DNA from: Chloroflexota bacterium | Lineage (GTDB): Bacteria > Chloroflexota > Dormibacteria > Dormibacterales > Dormibacteraceae | Length of the DNA: 38,527 nucleotides | Assembly (NCBI GenBank): GCA_005883575.1 | Contig: VBFH01000068.1 | Coordinates: 1 to 38,527 of the forward strand | Reading direction: 5' to 3' | Shown here: positions 7,737 to 16,563 of the stretch, one piece after another | Position numbering within the stretch: the first letter of the stretch is position 1 | How the letters are laid out: each line of letters begins with the position of its first letter | Program-made: the position numbers and the translations under genes | Notes under the pieces: model-generated | Database searches by the model: none | Told to the model about the DNA's origin: nothing | What the model saw: the letters and a program-made list of their open reading frames with translations, nothing else

Positions 7737-8663
7737 CTACCGGGCGAACGCTGGTGCGGCGATCTTCTTGCCAAGATGCTCGACAAACCAGTCTTTTGCC
7801 GCACCGCTCGCCATCTCGAAGCCAGGCCCGACGTAGGCGTCGAAATGGCCACCGGGCAATACGAAAAGCCGCTTCGGTTCGAGGGCGCGGTTGAAGGCAG
7901 CAAACGCCTCGTCGGCCACCGCGAGGTGGTCTCCGGCCGCGACGATCATTAAGAGGGGTGTAGGGCTGACGCGCTCGATGTAGGTGCCCGGCTCGTACTC
8001 CATCAACATCTCAAGCGTGCGGAGCGTCACCTCGTTCTTCCACGCGGGCGCTCTTGTCGCACCCGTCTCCGTGAACCACGTGTACGAGTCTTCCGTCGGC
8101 AGCGCAGCCGGCACTGCCGGATCCGCGCTCACCACCGCTGTAATCCTGGGTGGCTTCCCAGCGTAGCGAGCGTCCCTGTCCGCATCGAGTTGAGCGCGCA
8201 CCTGCGCCACAAGGTCGTTGCGCACCAGGCGCAGGATGTTTCGGTAGCCGCTGATCAGCGGGACCTGGGATACCACGCACTTGACGCGCCTGTCGATTGC
8301 GGCCACGACGATCGCGTGACCGCCACTGTAGCTGGATCCCCAGACGCCGATTCGCTCGCGATCGACCTCGGCTCTCGTGCAGGCGAACGTTATTGCGTCC
8401 CGGTAGTCGCGAACCTGAGCCCAGGGGTCTATCTCCTGCCGAGGCTCGCCTTCACTGGCGCCGAAGTTCCGGTTGTCGAAGACAAGCGCCGCCATACCGG
8501 CCTTGGCGAACACTTCGGCGTAGCTGTCGAGGTACATCTCCTTAACAGCCGAGAAGCCATGTGCCATAACGACGGTCGGGAACGCTTTGGCGCCGCGCTC
8601 GGGGGTGTAGAGCCATCCTCGCAGCCGGGGACCTTCCGCCTTGAATTCGATGTCTTTACGCAT
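7737..8663 (-). CDS. Alpha/beta hydrolase (dienelactone hydrolase-like)
   Basis: The ATG at 8663 is preceded by GGAGGAG at ideal spacing; the frame is open to 8753 but those codons are not conserved-looking. The 308-residue enzyme has the oxyanion segment VVMAHGFSAVKE, the strand VFDNRNFGAS, the nucleophile elbow IGVWGSSYSGGHA (Ser111 likely), an acid in MIVAAGDHLAVADE and the catalytic His in LPGGHFDAY. This matches soluble esterase/hydrolases of the family with WGxSxSGGH elbows. The substrate cannot be deduced. It has no signal peptide and no operon partner. It appears intact. Confidence 0.88.
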   Translation of the reverse strand: MRKDIEFKAEGPRLRGWLYTPERGAKAFPTVVMAHGFSAVKEMYLDSYAEVFAKAGMAALVFDNRNFGASEGEPRQEIDPWAQVRDYRDAITFACTRAEVDRERIGVWGSSYSGGHAIVVAAIDRRVKCVVSQVPLISGYRNILRLVRNDLVAQVRAQLDADRDARYAGKPPRITAVVSADPAVPAALPTEDSYTWFTETGATRAPAWKNEVTLRTLEMLMEYEPGTYIERVSPTPLLMIVAAGDHLAVADEAFAAFNRALEPKRLFVLPGGHFDAYVGPGFEMASGAAKDWFVEHLGKKIAAPAFAR

Positions 8664-8938
8664 CACTCCTCCATGGGGCTTGGCCCACCCGCCCGCTTGG
8701 GGCGGGGGGCAGAAAAGAGCAGGTTGGCAAGGCGTGGCGGGGCACGAGACCAAAATCGCCTTAGCACGCGCCGACCGAGCGTCGCGATCGAGCTGCGCAT
8801 CCCCGTCCTCTTTTGTCGAACCGTTTCGACAATTGCCATCGTGCGCCTGCCCAGTGCCGGGGTCAAGTCCGACAGCGAGGCGACATTCGATCAGAGCGAA
8901 GCGCGACTGGTCGTGAGGTAGCCTCGTCGGCGGACGGG

Positions 8939-10170
8939 TGTGGGGTCACATATTCTTCGGCGGGCAGGCTACACGGAGTAGCGTCGGCTGACCCTTAGGA
9001 TTTCGACCCCGATGCTCTTCGCTCTCGTCTACTCCATGTTTCGACTGCTCCTGGATCTGGTTGACGTAAGGCTGCGAGTCCACGATCCTGAAGCGGAACT
9101 GCTTCTGCTGCGGCACCAACTTCGTGTCGTGCGCCGGCAGGTCAAGCGGCCTCACCTGACCATGGCGGATCGGACCATCATGGCGGCGCTCAGCCAGCGG
9201 GTAAACCATGCGGCCCTTGCCGGGATGCTTGTCCAGCCGGATACGGTTTGGGCTGGCACCGTGAGCTGGTGAGGAGGAAGTGGGCTGCCTTCGGTCGCCG
9301 GCACGGCCCGGGTCGGCCAAGCCTCGATCCCGAGATCCAAGAGCTGATTCTGCAGATAGCGAGGGATAACCCGAGGTGGGGCTGCGTCCGGGTCCGCGGC
9401 GAATTGCTCAAGCTCGGTCATGTCGTCTCGGCGACCACGATTCGCAACTTGCTGCGGCGGAACCGGGTTGGGCCGGCTCCGCTGAGATCGCGCCAGACCA
9501 GGAAGGCGTTTCTGCGAGCGCAGGCTTCGGCGATCGTGCTCACCGATTTCTTCAGCGTTGACACGGTGTTTCTGAGGCGGCTCTACGTCCTCCTGTATAT
9601 GGAGCTGGCGACGAGGCGGGTGATCTGGTTCGCCGTGACCGACCGGCCAGGCGCTGCCCGGGTGAGCCAGCAAGCAAGGAATGTCAGCTGGGAGCTGAAT
9701 GAGCTGGGTGAGCAGGCGCGCTTCCTGATCCACGATCACGACCACAAATACGGCGGTGGCTCTGACCTCGTGTTCGAGGCCGACGGCATGACCGTGATCA
9801 GGACTCCGATCGCTGCGCCGCGGGCAAATTCATGCATCGAGCGCCAAATTGGCTCGACCAGGCGCGAGTGCCTCGATTGGCTTCTGATCCTCAATCGTCG
9901 CCGCCTCAAACGCGTGCTGACCGTCTGGTTTGAGCACTACAACGAAGCTCGACCACATCGTGGGCTCGAGCTGCGGACTCCGATCGCACGCTCCGACCCG
10001 GTCCTGACGTCGGGGCCAGTGAGGTGTGACAAGAGACTCGGCGGGCTTCTCCGCGAATATTCGCGTGCGGAGATGTGAGTTCCCGCCTGATTCCGGACTT
10101 ACATCGAGCGGCCGGCGCCGGCGCTCGACAGTAGCCGATCGATCGTCCCGACGAATTTGTGTGCCCCACA
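8939..10170 (+). mobile_element. Insertion sequence A, 1232 bp
   Basis: Left end TGTGGGGTCACATATTCTTC (8939 on) and right end GACGAATTTGTGTGCCCCACA (to 10170) are imperfect inverted repeats and bracket a two-frame DDE transposase. No clear target duplication is visible. Related right ends occur at 16313-16457 (about 145 bp) and 6477-6497, so the family has been active here more than once. Confidence 0.8.
9012..10078 (+). pseudogene. DDE (integrase-core) transposase, frameshifted
   Basis: The first frame (ATG 9012) gives the N-terminal region LFALVYSMFRLLLDLVDVRL, LLRHQLRVVRRQVKRP, ADRTIMAALS. The second frame (from about 9248) gives GWHRELVRRKWAAFGRR, a helix-turn-helix region, and an rve core with D in VLTDFFSVDT, D in FLIHDHDHKY and E in NSCIERQIG, ending LGGLLREYSRAEM. 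The switch occurs at GGTTTGGGC (9246-9252), where the intact paralogue at 18693-19727 reads TVLGWHR. One base is missing, so this copy should be inactive unless the frames are joined by slippage. All catalytic residues survive, so the loss looks recent. Confidence 0.85.
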
Positions 10171-10205
10171 GGCACCGACTGGCACATTGCTCGGACTAGA
10201 CGCAG

Positions 10206-10295
10206 GCCCTGGTGGAGGCGAGGATGCCGGAAATGCGCCGAGCCCATCCTCTACTGGGGGTGCGCCGACTTGCGTTGGAGCTGGCCCGTAAGGTG
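10206..10295 (+). pseudogene. Possible IS481-type transposase scrap
   Basis: A short stretch reads MPEMRRAHPLLGVRRLALELARK, resembling the RRAHP.WG.RRI..EL segment between the two HTH motifs of IS481-type transposases. Nothing recognisable continues on either side. It lies directly outside the right end of IS A. Confidence 0.35.
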
Positions 10296-10451
10296 TTCAG
10301 CCGGCACCTCAAAGTCGGTGGTCTAGACATCGCGACCGCGGTAGGGTTAGAAAATCGGTACCTAGGTCGGTACTTTGCCCGTTGGCCGCCTCCACATTCG
10401 CCCCTAGCCTGGCGATGCGCCTGCCAAACAAATTGATGAAGGAGGATCGAC

Positions 10452-10689
10452 GTGCAAGGACAGCTAGGTTTGCGAACGTCTCCCGTCCGCTTGCTGGCAT
10501 TCGTGCATTGCTGCTTTCCGGAACTGCGGGTTACTGGCTCCGAAGCCAGGCGCCGGTCGCAGGAGCCATTGCGCCGGCGGCACCGACAATTTCGAGCCAA
10601 GCTCAGGATCCCTACGACGGTTCGGATCCGGCATATCGTCCCATCCAGGCTTCGGATCCATACGACGGCCGCGATCCTGCCCGCCCTTA
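10452..10689 (+). pseudogene. Small exported DPYDG protein, frameshifted
   Basis: AAGGAGG lies 6 nt before a GTG at 10452 that starts MQGQLGLRTSPVRLLAFV. At about 10503-10508 the plausible coding switches to the neighbouring frame, which continues LLLSGTAGYWLRSQAPVAGA (a signal-peptide-like or anchor segment) and ends with two DPYDG motifs (AQDPYDGSDPAY, ASDPYDGRDPARP, stop 10687-10689). Joined, this gives an exported peptide of about 78 residues with an acidic Asp/Tyr/Gly tail. The ribosome site fits only one frame and the tail only the other, so a frameshift is inferred. The function is unknown. Confidence 0.4.
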
Positions 10690-10796
10690 AGGTTTGCCCG
10701 AGCCGTGCGGTGGACCGCGACGCACGGGCGCTCTCGTCCAGTATGGGTGTCTAATACCAAGCGAGGTCGAGGGATTTGGCGATCAGGACTACTGGC

Positions 10797-11158
10797 ATGG
10801 CAGGGCCTGGCCTAACGCGACGTGAATGGGAGGTCGCGGCGCTGGTGGCTGAGGGCCTCACCAATCGACAGATCGCGGAACGGCTCTTCATCTCCGAGCG
10901 CACGGCCGACAGCCATCTCGAGCACTTGCGCGAAAGCTGGGAGTAAGTAGCCGGGCTTAGGTCGCAACGTGGTTTGTTACACGAGAGGCTGCAACGGAGA
11001 CCAGCCGACCGCGACAGGATTGGATTCGCTGGCCACCACAACCCACTGTTCTCTTGGGCCGAGAGCGCGAGCTTGCCGAGGTTCGGCAGCTGATGCTCCT
11101 GCCCGAAGTGCGGCTGCTGACGCTGACCGGACCGCCTGGCACGGGCAAGACCAGGCCC
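10797..11158 (+). pseudogene. LuxR-type HTH / ATPase regulator, broken fragment
   Basis: From ATG 10797 the frame encodes a LuxR helix-turn-helix (LTRREWEVAALVAEGL, TNRQIAERLFISERTADSHL, EHLRE) and stops at 10946. One base earlier in frame the homology resumes: KLGVSSRA, a TAG where Gln is expected, VATWFVTREA, a linker, then LLGRERELAEVRQLML and the Walker A segment RLLTLTGPPGTGKTR of an NTPase domain. The gene had an N-terminal HTH followed by an ATPase domain. It now carries a frameshift, a nonsense codon and a truncation at about 11158, where the next element begins. A role in transcription control is inferred from the domains. Confidence 0.7.
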
Positions 11159-11159
11159 C

Positions 11160-11561
11160 AACCGCAGAATCAGGTTGCGCAGTTCATCCGAGATTGGCGG
11201 CCGGCCTCGCCGCGGGCGCAAGCCGAAGGCAGCCCAATGCTTCCGCACTAGCTCTCTATGCCAGTGGAGCAACGTGGCGGGAGAAAAGAGCAAGCGCCCA
11301 GGTGGCAATCTCGAGCCCAGTGCGGCCAGGATCATCCGGTCGGCCGGCAGCAGGTCCGGCCGCTTGACCTGACGACGCAGAACGGCGACCTGGTGGCGGA
11401 GGGCGAGAATCTCGAGGTCGCGCTCGGCGTCCGAGCTGCTGCGCAAGACGGCCAAGCTGATCGCCAGTCGCAGGAGCATATAGATAGACGCGTAGAGCAC
11501 GAGGCGGGAGAGTAGCCGGGCAGGCTTTGCAACTTCAAGCATGAGATTGTTGCCAACCGAG
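11160..11561 (-). mobile_element. Insertion sequence B remnant: transposase N-terminus
   Basis: On the minus strand from about 11542: LEVAKPARLLSRLVLYASIY, ILALRHQVAVLRRQVKRPDL, LPADRMILAALGSRL, LLHWHRELVRKHWAAFGLR, PRRGRPPISDELRNLILRL. This is the N-terminal HTH half of an integrase-core transposase related to those of IS A and IS C. It stops inside the Walker A codons of the LuxR-ATPase fragment at about 11158, and no DDE core remains. The outer end at 11561 is defined by loss of similarity to the copy at 6498-6553. Confidence 0.75.
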
Positions 11562-11624
11562 GCGGCCCGGACATGGGGTAGATGCGCTCGTCGAGCATCG
11601 ACAACGGAATTTCTGCGCAGCTCA

Positions 11625-11870
11625 CCGCGTACAAAGCCGGGAAATGCGCCAGAACCTCAGGTCAGGTCTGGACGCGTGTCACCCTGTCGCTCGTCCGTAC
11701 CTTCTGATTCCAGGGCCGGTCCAGGAGATACACGGTCACGCCTGGGCGGGGTAAATCTTCGGCTCGAGCGGGATTATCGTCGAAGAAGACCACCGGCTCC
11801 TGTGGACTCGCCGCCTGGGCCAGAGCGAGCTTCTCGCCGCCGCCTACGCGAACATCGTGGAATGGGTTCT
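11625..11870 (-). pseudogene. HAD-type phosphatase/nucleotidase, C-terminal fragment
   Basis: The minus strand reads NPFHDVRVGGGEKLALAQ, then PVVFFDDNPARAEDL and PGVTVYLLDRPWNQKV, then DRVTRVQT, a TGA at 11662-11664, and PEVLAHFPAL. FFDDNPARAE is the HAD motif IV loop with its paired aspartates, and YLLDRPWN is typical of NT5C-like/HAD nucleotidases. The TGA replaces a likely Trp. The nucleophile motif I (DxDxT) is missing upstream. Confidence 0.6.
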
Positions 11871-12072
11871 CCGATTCCTCGGAGCAGCCGTCGCTGATAG
11901 CGTCGGATCTACATAGCCGGCAACTCAGAGCCAGGAATTTGATCGCTCTGCACACAGTGGAAGCCAGCCGACCTACTTTCTGAACCCCACAGGCGGAGCA
12001 AGCTTAAACCACGCCGATGGCCAAAGCCACGGCCCGAAATCCGTGGGCGAAAGCGGATGAGCGGCTAAAGCT

Positions 12073-12208
12073 GCGGAGCGCCAGCACGTGGGCCCGTTTG
12101 GCCGAAATTGGTTTGACGCGCGTTAAAGCTGGCAAACGTTGCGGAGCGCCAGTACATGGGCCCGTTTCGCCGAAATTGGTTTGACGCGCGTTAAAGCTGG
12201 CAAACGTC
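12073..12208 (+). repeat. 68-bp tandem duplication
   Basis: Units 12073-12140 and 12141-12208 are 68 bp each and differ at four positions. Each carries GCCCGTTT.GCCGAAATTGG and then TTTGACGCGCGTTAAAGC. The core recurs inverted at 662-685. TTGACG within each unit could be a -35-like box, but no clear -10 follows. About 220 bp separates the array from the secreted protein gene at 12428. Confidence 0.95.
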
Positions 12209-12427
12209 GAAGCCGGTGGGCCATGATCGGTGATGCAACTCTAGGAGCGCGCCGCCGGGTTGGCAACATCCCCAGGCAAGCCGGCGCTCATACAGGAGGT
12301 TGAGTTATGTGATTTGGCGCATCGCAGCGGCCTTCCATATGCGCAACCTTGGCTGTGAAGCCTCCACCGCGCAGAGTACGATTGGTGCGTTCGCCACGGG
12401 TTGTGGGACCTGCGAGGAGGAGTCCAG

Positions 12428-13960
12428 ATGACGCGTCGAGCCATCGCAACTGGGTTGTTTGCCGCCCTCGTGTTGTGGCTCGTGACGGCGGGCGCGGGGC
12501 TGGTCCCGGCGGGCGCTGCCGCGCCATCTAGATCGTCATCGAGCACCGGATCGAACCTACCGACCTGGTGGACCAAGTACCAGACCCTGCTCCGCCAGAC
12601 GAACAACCCCACCTCCGCGCGCACGACAGCCACCCTGACCGCGGACGCCAATGTCGATGTCAGCAATGAAGATGGGCCACAGAGCGAGACGTCGATCGCC
12701 GTCGATCCAAACAACAGCTCTCTGCTGGTGGCGGGGTCGAACGAGATCTTCAGGCTGCCCATGCGCGGCTACTTCTCGAGTGACGGCGGCAGCAGCTGGG
12801 GTGCGGTGGATCTGCCGCTGCCCTCCGCCTCGACCACCAACGGCACCGACTTCGGTTCCGACCCCGGGGTCGCGTTCGACACCCAGGGCAACGTCTACTA
12901 CAGCTATATCGTCGTCTTCTTCAACCGCAGCTTCAGCTCCATCCAGGGCACCGAGGTCGCGGTCGCCAAATCGTTCGACCACGGCGCTACCTGGCCGCAA
13001 GTGACCTTCTTCAACTTCAACTCGGGCAGCGGCAAGTTCAACGACAAGCCGATGATCGCCGTGGACACCAATCCCACCAGCCCGCATCGTGACTCGGTGT
13101 ACGTGGCCTGGGACAATGCGTCGCTGAACGCCGGTAAGTCCTCGACCAACAATGTTCTGCTCTTCGCGCGCTCGACGGACGGAGGCAGGACCTTCAGCAG
13201 CGCTGCGCCGATCAGCCCGACGACCGGTGGGCCGAACGCGGTGATCGGCGCGGACCCTTACGTCGGACCCGACGGCGAGGTCTACGTGGCCTGGCACGAC
13301 GTGCAGCACAACCAGCTCGTGACGGCAAGCTCGTTCAACGGCGGCACTGGATTCGGCAGTCCGGTCGTCATCTCACCGACGCTCGTCGCCTTCGATGACG
13401 CCATCCCGGCGATGGCCAGCCGCCGCGCCCTGCTCTATCCCGCCTGCGACACAGATCGGAGCGGCAGCGCGTTTCGGGGGACGCTGTACTGCTCGTGGAT
13501 GGATGAGACGGCGAGCAATGGAAGCGACATCTTCGTGTCCCGTTCGAGCGACCGCGGCGCCAGCTGGAGCGCGCCGCAGCGGGTCAACAACGATCCGGCC
13601 GGGGTGCGCCGGGATCAGTTCAACCAGTGGCTGTCGGCGGACCCTGTCACGGGCGCTGTCGATCTCAGCTGGAACGACGCTCGCAACGATCCTAACGACA
13701 CCGAGACCGACATCTACGCTGCCAGCTCGACGGCCGGCGGTTCGCACTTCGCCAACGTCAAGGTCAGCACCGCACAGACTGACGAGAGCTCGGCGAACCC
13801 ATGCGCCGATGCGGGCAACCAGTACGGTGACTACGAGGGGCTCGTCGCCTTCGGCGGGGTGTTCCATCCGGTGTGGACCGACGGACGGCTCGACTGCACG
13901 ATCGACCCCTCGACGGGTCAGCCCATCGACGAGGAGGTCTTCACCGCGCGCGTCTCCTGA
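12428..13960 (+). CDS. Secreted BNR-repeat (sialidase-like) protein 1
   Basis: The ATG at 12428 has a GAGGAGGAG site about 6 nt upstream. A signal peptide (MTRRAIATGLFAALVLWLVT.. to about VPAGAAAPS) is followed by a propeller-type domain with several Asp-box/BNR motifs: SSDGGSSWG, SFDHGATWP, STDGGRTFS and SSDRGASWS. The chain is about 510 residues. The start of the mature protein (QSETSIAVDPNN, GSNEIF) and the recurring VYVAWxD strands fit exo-alpha-sialidase-like proteins, but the arginine triad and catalytic Glu/Tyr of true sialidases cannot be confirmed by eye. It probably acts outside the cell on glycans or as an adhesin. Confidence 0.85.
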   Translation: MTRRAIATGLFAALVLWLVTAGAGLVPAGAAAPSRSSSSTGSNLPTWWTKYQTLLRQTNNPTSARTTATLTADANVDVSNEDGPQSETSIAVDPNNSSLLVAGSNEIFRLPMRGYFSSDGGSSWGAVDLPLPSASTTNGTDFGSDPGVAFDTQGNVYYSYIVVFFNRSFSSIQGTEVAVAKSFDHGATWPQVTFFNFNSGSGKFNDKPMIAVDTNPTSPHRDSVYVAWDNASLNAGKSSTNNVLLFARSTDGGRTFSSAAPISPTTGGPNAVIGADPYVGPDGEVYVAWHDVQHNQLVTASSFNGGTGFGSPVVISPTLVAFDDAIPAMASRRALLYPACDTDRSGSAFRGTLYCSWMDETASNGSDIFVSRSSDRGASWSAPQRVNNDPAGVRRDQFNQWLSADPVTGAVDLSWNDARNDPNDTETDIYAASSTAGGSHFANVKVSTAQTDESSANPCADAGNQYGDYEGLVAFGGVFHPVWTDGRLDCTIDPSTGQPIDEEVFTARVS

Positions 13961-14352
13961 GAGTTCGCCGCATGTTCAGCCTCTCGGCGCGTACGTTCGC
14001 TCCGCTGGATCCAAACCTCGGTGGAGCGGGCGTGGTGGAGTGGAGGCATGGCGCCCCGATTGTTCGATCTCGGCAACCCACCGGGATGGCACGGGTCTTG
14101 GTACGGCGCGGCAACGTCGCTGCGGAGTAGCCGCTAGATCCGCGTGTCATGCGGCCGCCCGTAAGTCGTGAACCGGATCATGCGTTCAGCGCCGAAAGCC
14201 GTCGACCAGATCCGACTGGCCTGTCGCCCGACCGATCCGTGCGATACGACTGACGGGGGCGTGAGAGAGATCTTGCCCTCGTACGCGAACAGCAGTACAA
14301 ATGCGAGTACACCCGTCATCGGCAATGGTTCACCGAAAAAGGAGGGGTTGCT
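13961..14352. other. Intergenic region between the two BNR genes
   Basis: No complete gene. A short frame at 14048-14131 (MAPRLFDLGNPPGWHGSWYG onward) has protein-like composition and may be a remnant. No family is recognised. Confidence 0.4.
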
Positions 14353-15828
14353 GTGTGGAGAATCGGCATGCTTCCATTGCGGCTTAAGGCGGCCCTAGCG
14401 ATTGCTTTGGGCCTATCGCTCGGGCTCGTCGGGAGTGCTCAAGTAGTGGCCAGGACCCAGCTCTTGCAACTGAGCACTGACCCGTATTCGAACTCGACGA
14501 GTCAACACAAGACGGAGGTCGAGCCCGATACGTTCGCCTCTGGTTCAACCATCGTGACAGCGTTCCAAGTTGGCCGCTTCTTCAACGGTGGTGCTTCGAA
14601 CGTCGGCTTTGCTACCTCCTCCAACGGAGGCCATTCGTGGACGTCCGGCTTTCTTCCCAGTACCACTGTCTTTGCCACCCCCGCTGGAAGCCATGCTCGG
14701 GCGAGCGATCCTTCGGTGGCCTTCGATGCCAAACACGGCGTCTGGCTGATCTCCTACCTTGGACTGGTCACGCTCTCGGACGTCGATGTGTTGGCCAGCC
14801 GTTCAACTGACGGCGGCTTGACCTGGTCGGCACCGGTTGTCATCAACGCCAACGGTCATTTCAATGACAAGAACTGGACTGTGTGCGATGCCACCGCCAG
14901 CAGCCCCTTCTACGGTCACTGTTACACGGAATTCGACGACAACTCCCGTGGCGACCTTGAGCAAATGAGCACGTCGACCGATGGCGGGCTCACGTGGGGC
15001 AATGCCTTGGCGACCCAAGACCGCGTGCATGGGATTGGCGGCCAGCCGCTAGTTCAGCCCGATGGCACAGTAATCGTGCCTTTCGACGGCTTCAGCTTCG
15101 CTACCTTCCTACTCATGTCCTTCAGGTCAACCGATGGAGGGGCCAGTTGGAGTGCGGCCCGGGTTATAAGCCCTGTTAAGTTCCGACATCCCGCCGGGAA
15201 CATCCGTGCTGGCATCCCTTTGCCATCGGCTGAGATGGATGCCAAGGGCAGGGCCTATGTGGTCTGGTCCGACTGCCGCTTCGAGGCGCAGTGCTCAGCC
15301 AGCGACCTTGTCCTAACAACTTCCGACAACGGGATCGCGTGGAGCCATCCGACTCGGATCCCCGCTGACGCGATTGGTTCGGGTGTCGACCACTTTGTTC
15401 CCGGGCTGGCGGTGGATCGCTCGACATCAGATGGCGCGGCGCATCTGGTGCTGGCGTTCTATTACTACCCGCAGGCGAATTGCACCACCGCGACCTGCCA
15501 GTTGAATGCTGGGTTTACGGCATCAGCCGACGGCGGATCCAGTTGGACCTCGACGACTAAGGTGGCGGGACCGATGGCCCTGACTTGGCTGCCGAACACA
15601 ACCCAGGGCTTCATGGTCGGCGACTACATCTCGACGTCGTTCTCAGGAGCACCTGCGTTCCCGGCTTACGCCGTGGCGAGCGCCCCCGCGTCTGGTCTCT
15701 TCCAAGAAGCGATTTTCACCATCACTGGTGGCCTGAGCTCCACGGCCTCCGCTATTGCGGCCAGTGACACGAGCGGGTTCGGCAACACAAATGCGGCGGC
15801 AACAACCAACGCAGTAACAACGCAGTAG
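14353..15828 (+). CDS. Secreted BNR-repeat (sialidase-like) protein 2
   Basis: AAAAAGGAGGGG ends 5 nt before the GTG at 14353; the ATG at 14368 is an in-frame alternative. The signal peptide (MLPLRLKAALAIALGLSLGLVGSAQVVA) leads to a roughly 460-residue domain with Asp-box motifs SSNGGHSWT, STDGGLTWS, STDGGLTWG, STDGGASWS, TSDNGIAWS and SADGGSSWT. It shares overall plan with the preceding gene (an SETSIA/VEPDTFA opening, recurring VVWSDCR/VAWHD strands), so the pair looks like an old duplication. A strong hairpin follows the stop codon. The exact substrate is unknown. Confidence 0.87.
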   Translation: MWRIGMLPLRLKAALAIALGLSLGLVGSAQVVARTQLLQLSTDPYSNSTSQHKTEVEPDTFASGSTIVTAFQVGRFFNGGASNVGFATSSNGGHSWTSGFLPSTTVFATPAGSHARASDPSVAFDAKHGVWLISYLGLVTLSDVDVLASRSTDGGLTWSAPVVINANGHFNDKNWTVCDATASSPFYGHCYTEFDDNSRGDLEQMSTSTDGGLTWGNALATQDRVHGIGGQPLVQPDGTVIVPFDGFSFATFLLMSFRSTDGGASWSAARVISPVKFRHPAGNIRAGIPLPSAEMDAKGRAYVVWSDCRFEAQCSASDLVLTTSDNGIAWSHPTRIPADAIGSGVDHFVPGLAVDRSTSDGAAHLVLAFYYYPQANCTTATCQLNAGFTASADGGSSWTSTTKVAGPMALTWLPNTTQGFMVGDYISTSFSGAPAFPAYAVASAPASGLFQEAIFTITGGLSSTASAIAASDTSGFGNTNAAATTNAVTTQ

Positions 15829-15841
15829 TCAGCGGCTCGAA

Positions 15842-15879
15842 GGTTGAGGTGGTGATCATTCGCGACCACCACCTCAGCC
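15842..15879 (+). terminator. Hairpin after the second BNR gene
   Basis: Thirteen paired bases (GGTTGAGGTGGTG / CACCACCTCAGCC, one G-T) enclose a 12-nt loop, 14 bp after the TAG stop. There is no T-run, so it may be a non-canonical terminator or a 3' stabilising stem. Confidence 0.6.
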
Positions 15880-16037
15880 TCACGTAGCTTGAGAAACCTC
15901 GATCATTGATGGTCACGATCTCATCTGACAGGAGACTCTGCGCCTGCAGCTAGTCGGACATAGGAAACCTTCGGGCTGAGAATCCCCGGCGATGAAAGTT
16001 GGCTGCGTGCCGCCAGCGTAGTCCCCGCCGTTGTTGG

Positions 16038-16075
16038 TGATCACGAATAGTGAGATGAGCTGATCACGAAAAGTG
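16038..16075 (+). repeat. Direct repeats of an IS21-type left end
   Basis: TGATCACGAATAGTG (16038) and TGATCACGAAAAGTG (16061) are repeated 23 bp apart, one base different. IS21-family ends carry such spaced transposase-binding repeats, and an IstA start follows at 16177. Confidence 0.55.
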
Positions 16076-16176
16076 CAGACGTTCCGAGGCAGGACGGAGC
16101 CCCTGTCACCGTCCGAAGCAAGAGGTCCCTGCGAGGCTGTAGATGTTCTAGCCCACGCCTTACCAGGAGACCTCAC

Positions 16177-16314
16177 ATGCAGTCTGAGGAAGTTTGGATG
16201 TCGATGAAAGTCCTGCAGCAACATGGTTGGTCAATCGCGGCGATGGCGTGCGAGTTTGGTCTCAACTGGCGAACGGTCAAGCGCGCCTTGGAGCGTCAGG
16301 CTGCGCCGGCGTAG
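16177..16314 (+). pseudogene. IS21-type IstA, N-terminal HTH fragment
   Basis: The ATG at 16177 encodes 45 residues: EEVWMSMKVLQQHGWSIAAM followed by CEFGLNWRTVKRAL. This is the N-terminal helix-turn-helix of IS21 IstA transposases. The frame ends with a TAG at 16312-16314, where sequence homologous to the right end of IS A starts (16313). The rest of the istA/istB pair is missing. Confidence 0.65.
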
Positions 16315-16457
16315 GTGTGACGAGAGGCTCGGCGGGCTCCTGCGTGAGGTATTCGCGCGCGGCGATTCCAGCTGCCGCCTGATTCCGAGCTCGCATCCCG
16401 CGGCAGCGGGCCCGAGGGTGGCCGGTCGATCGTCCTGACGAATTTGTGCGCCCCACA
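16313..16457 (+). mobile_element. Right-end remnant of an IS A-type element
   Basis: AGGTGTGACGAGAGGCTCGG through GACGAATTTGTGCGCCCCACA aligns along its length with 10021-10170 of IS A, including the transposase C-terminus (RLGGLLREVFARG) and terminal repeat. The two copies have diverged moderately, so this is an independent insertion fused to the IS21 scrap. Confidence 0.8.
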
Positions 16458-16563
16458 GGGCGCTTGAAGCCGTCGCTTGACCGGCCGCTTCGGCGGTGCT
16501 AAGACTACTTGTAAGTATTCCGAGCGGAGAACGCTTACAGGCAGTTCTGGCGGAGGAGCGTCG

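Noticed and set aside
8939-10170. Target-site duplication around IS A.
   Set aside because: Flanking bases do not match convincingly; only a G-rich similarity is seen.
12557-13309. Long minus-strand open frame of 250 codons.
   Set aside because: It is the antisense of the BNR gene; its composition is Arg/Val-rich and repetitive, a shadow of GC-rich coding.
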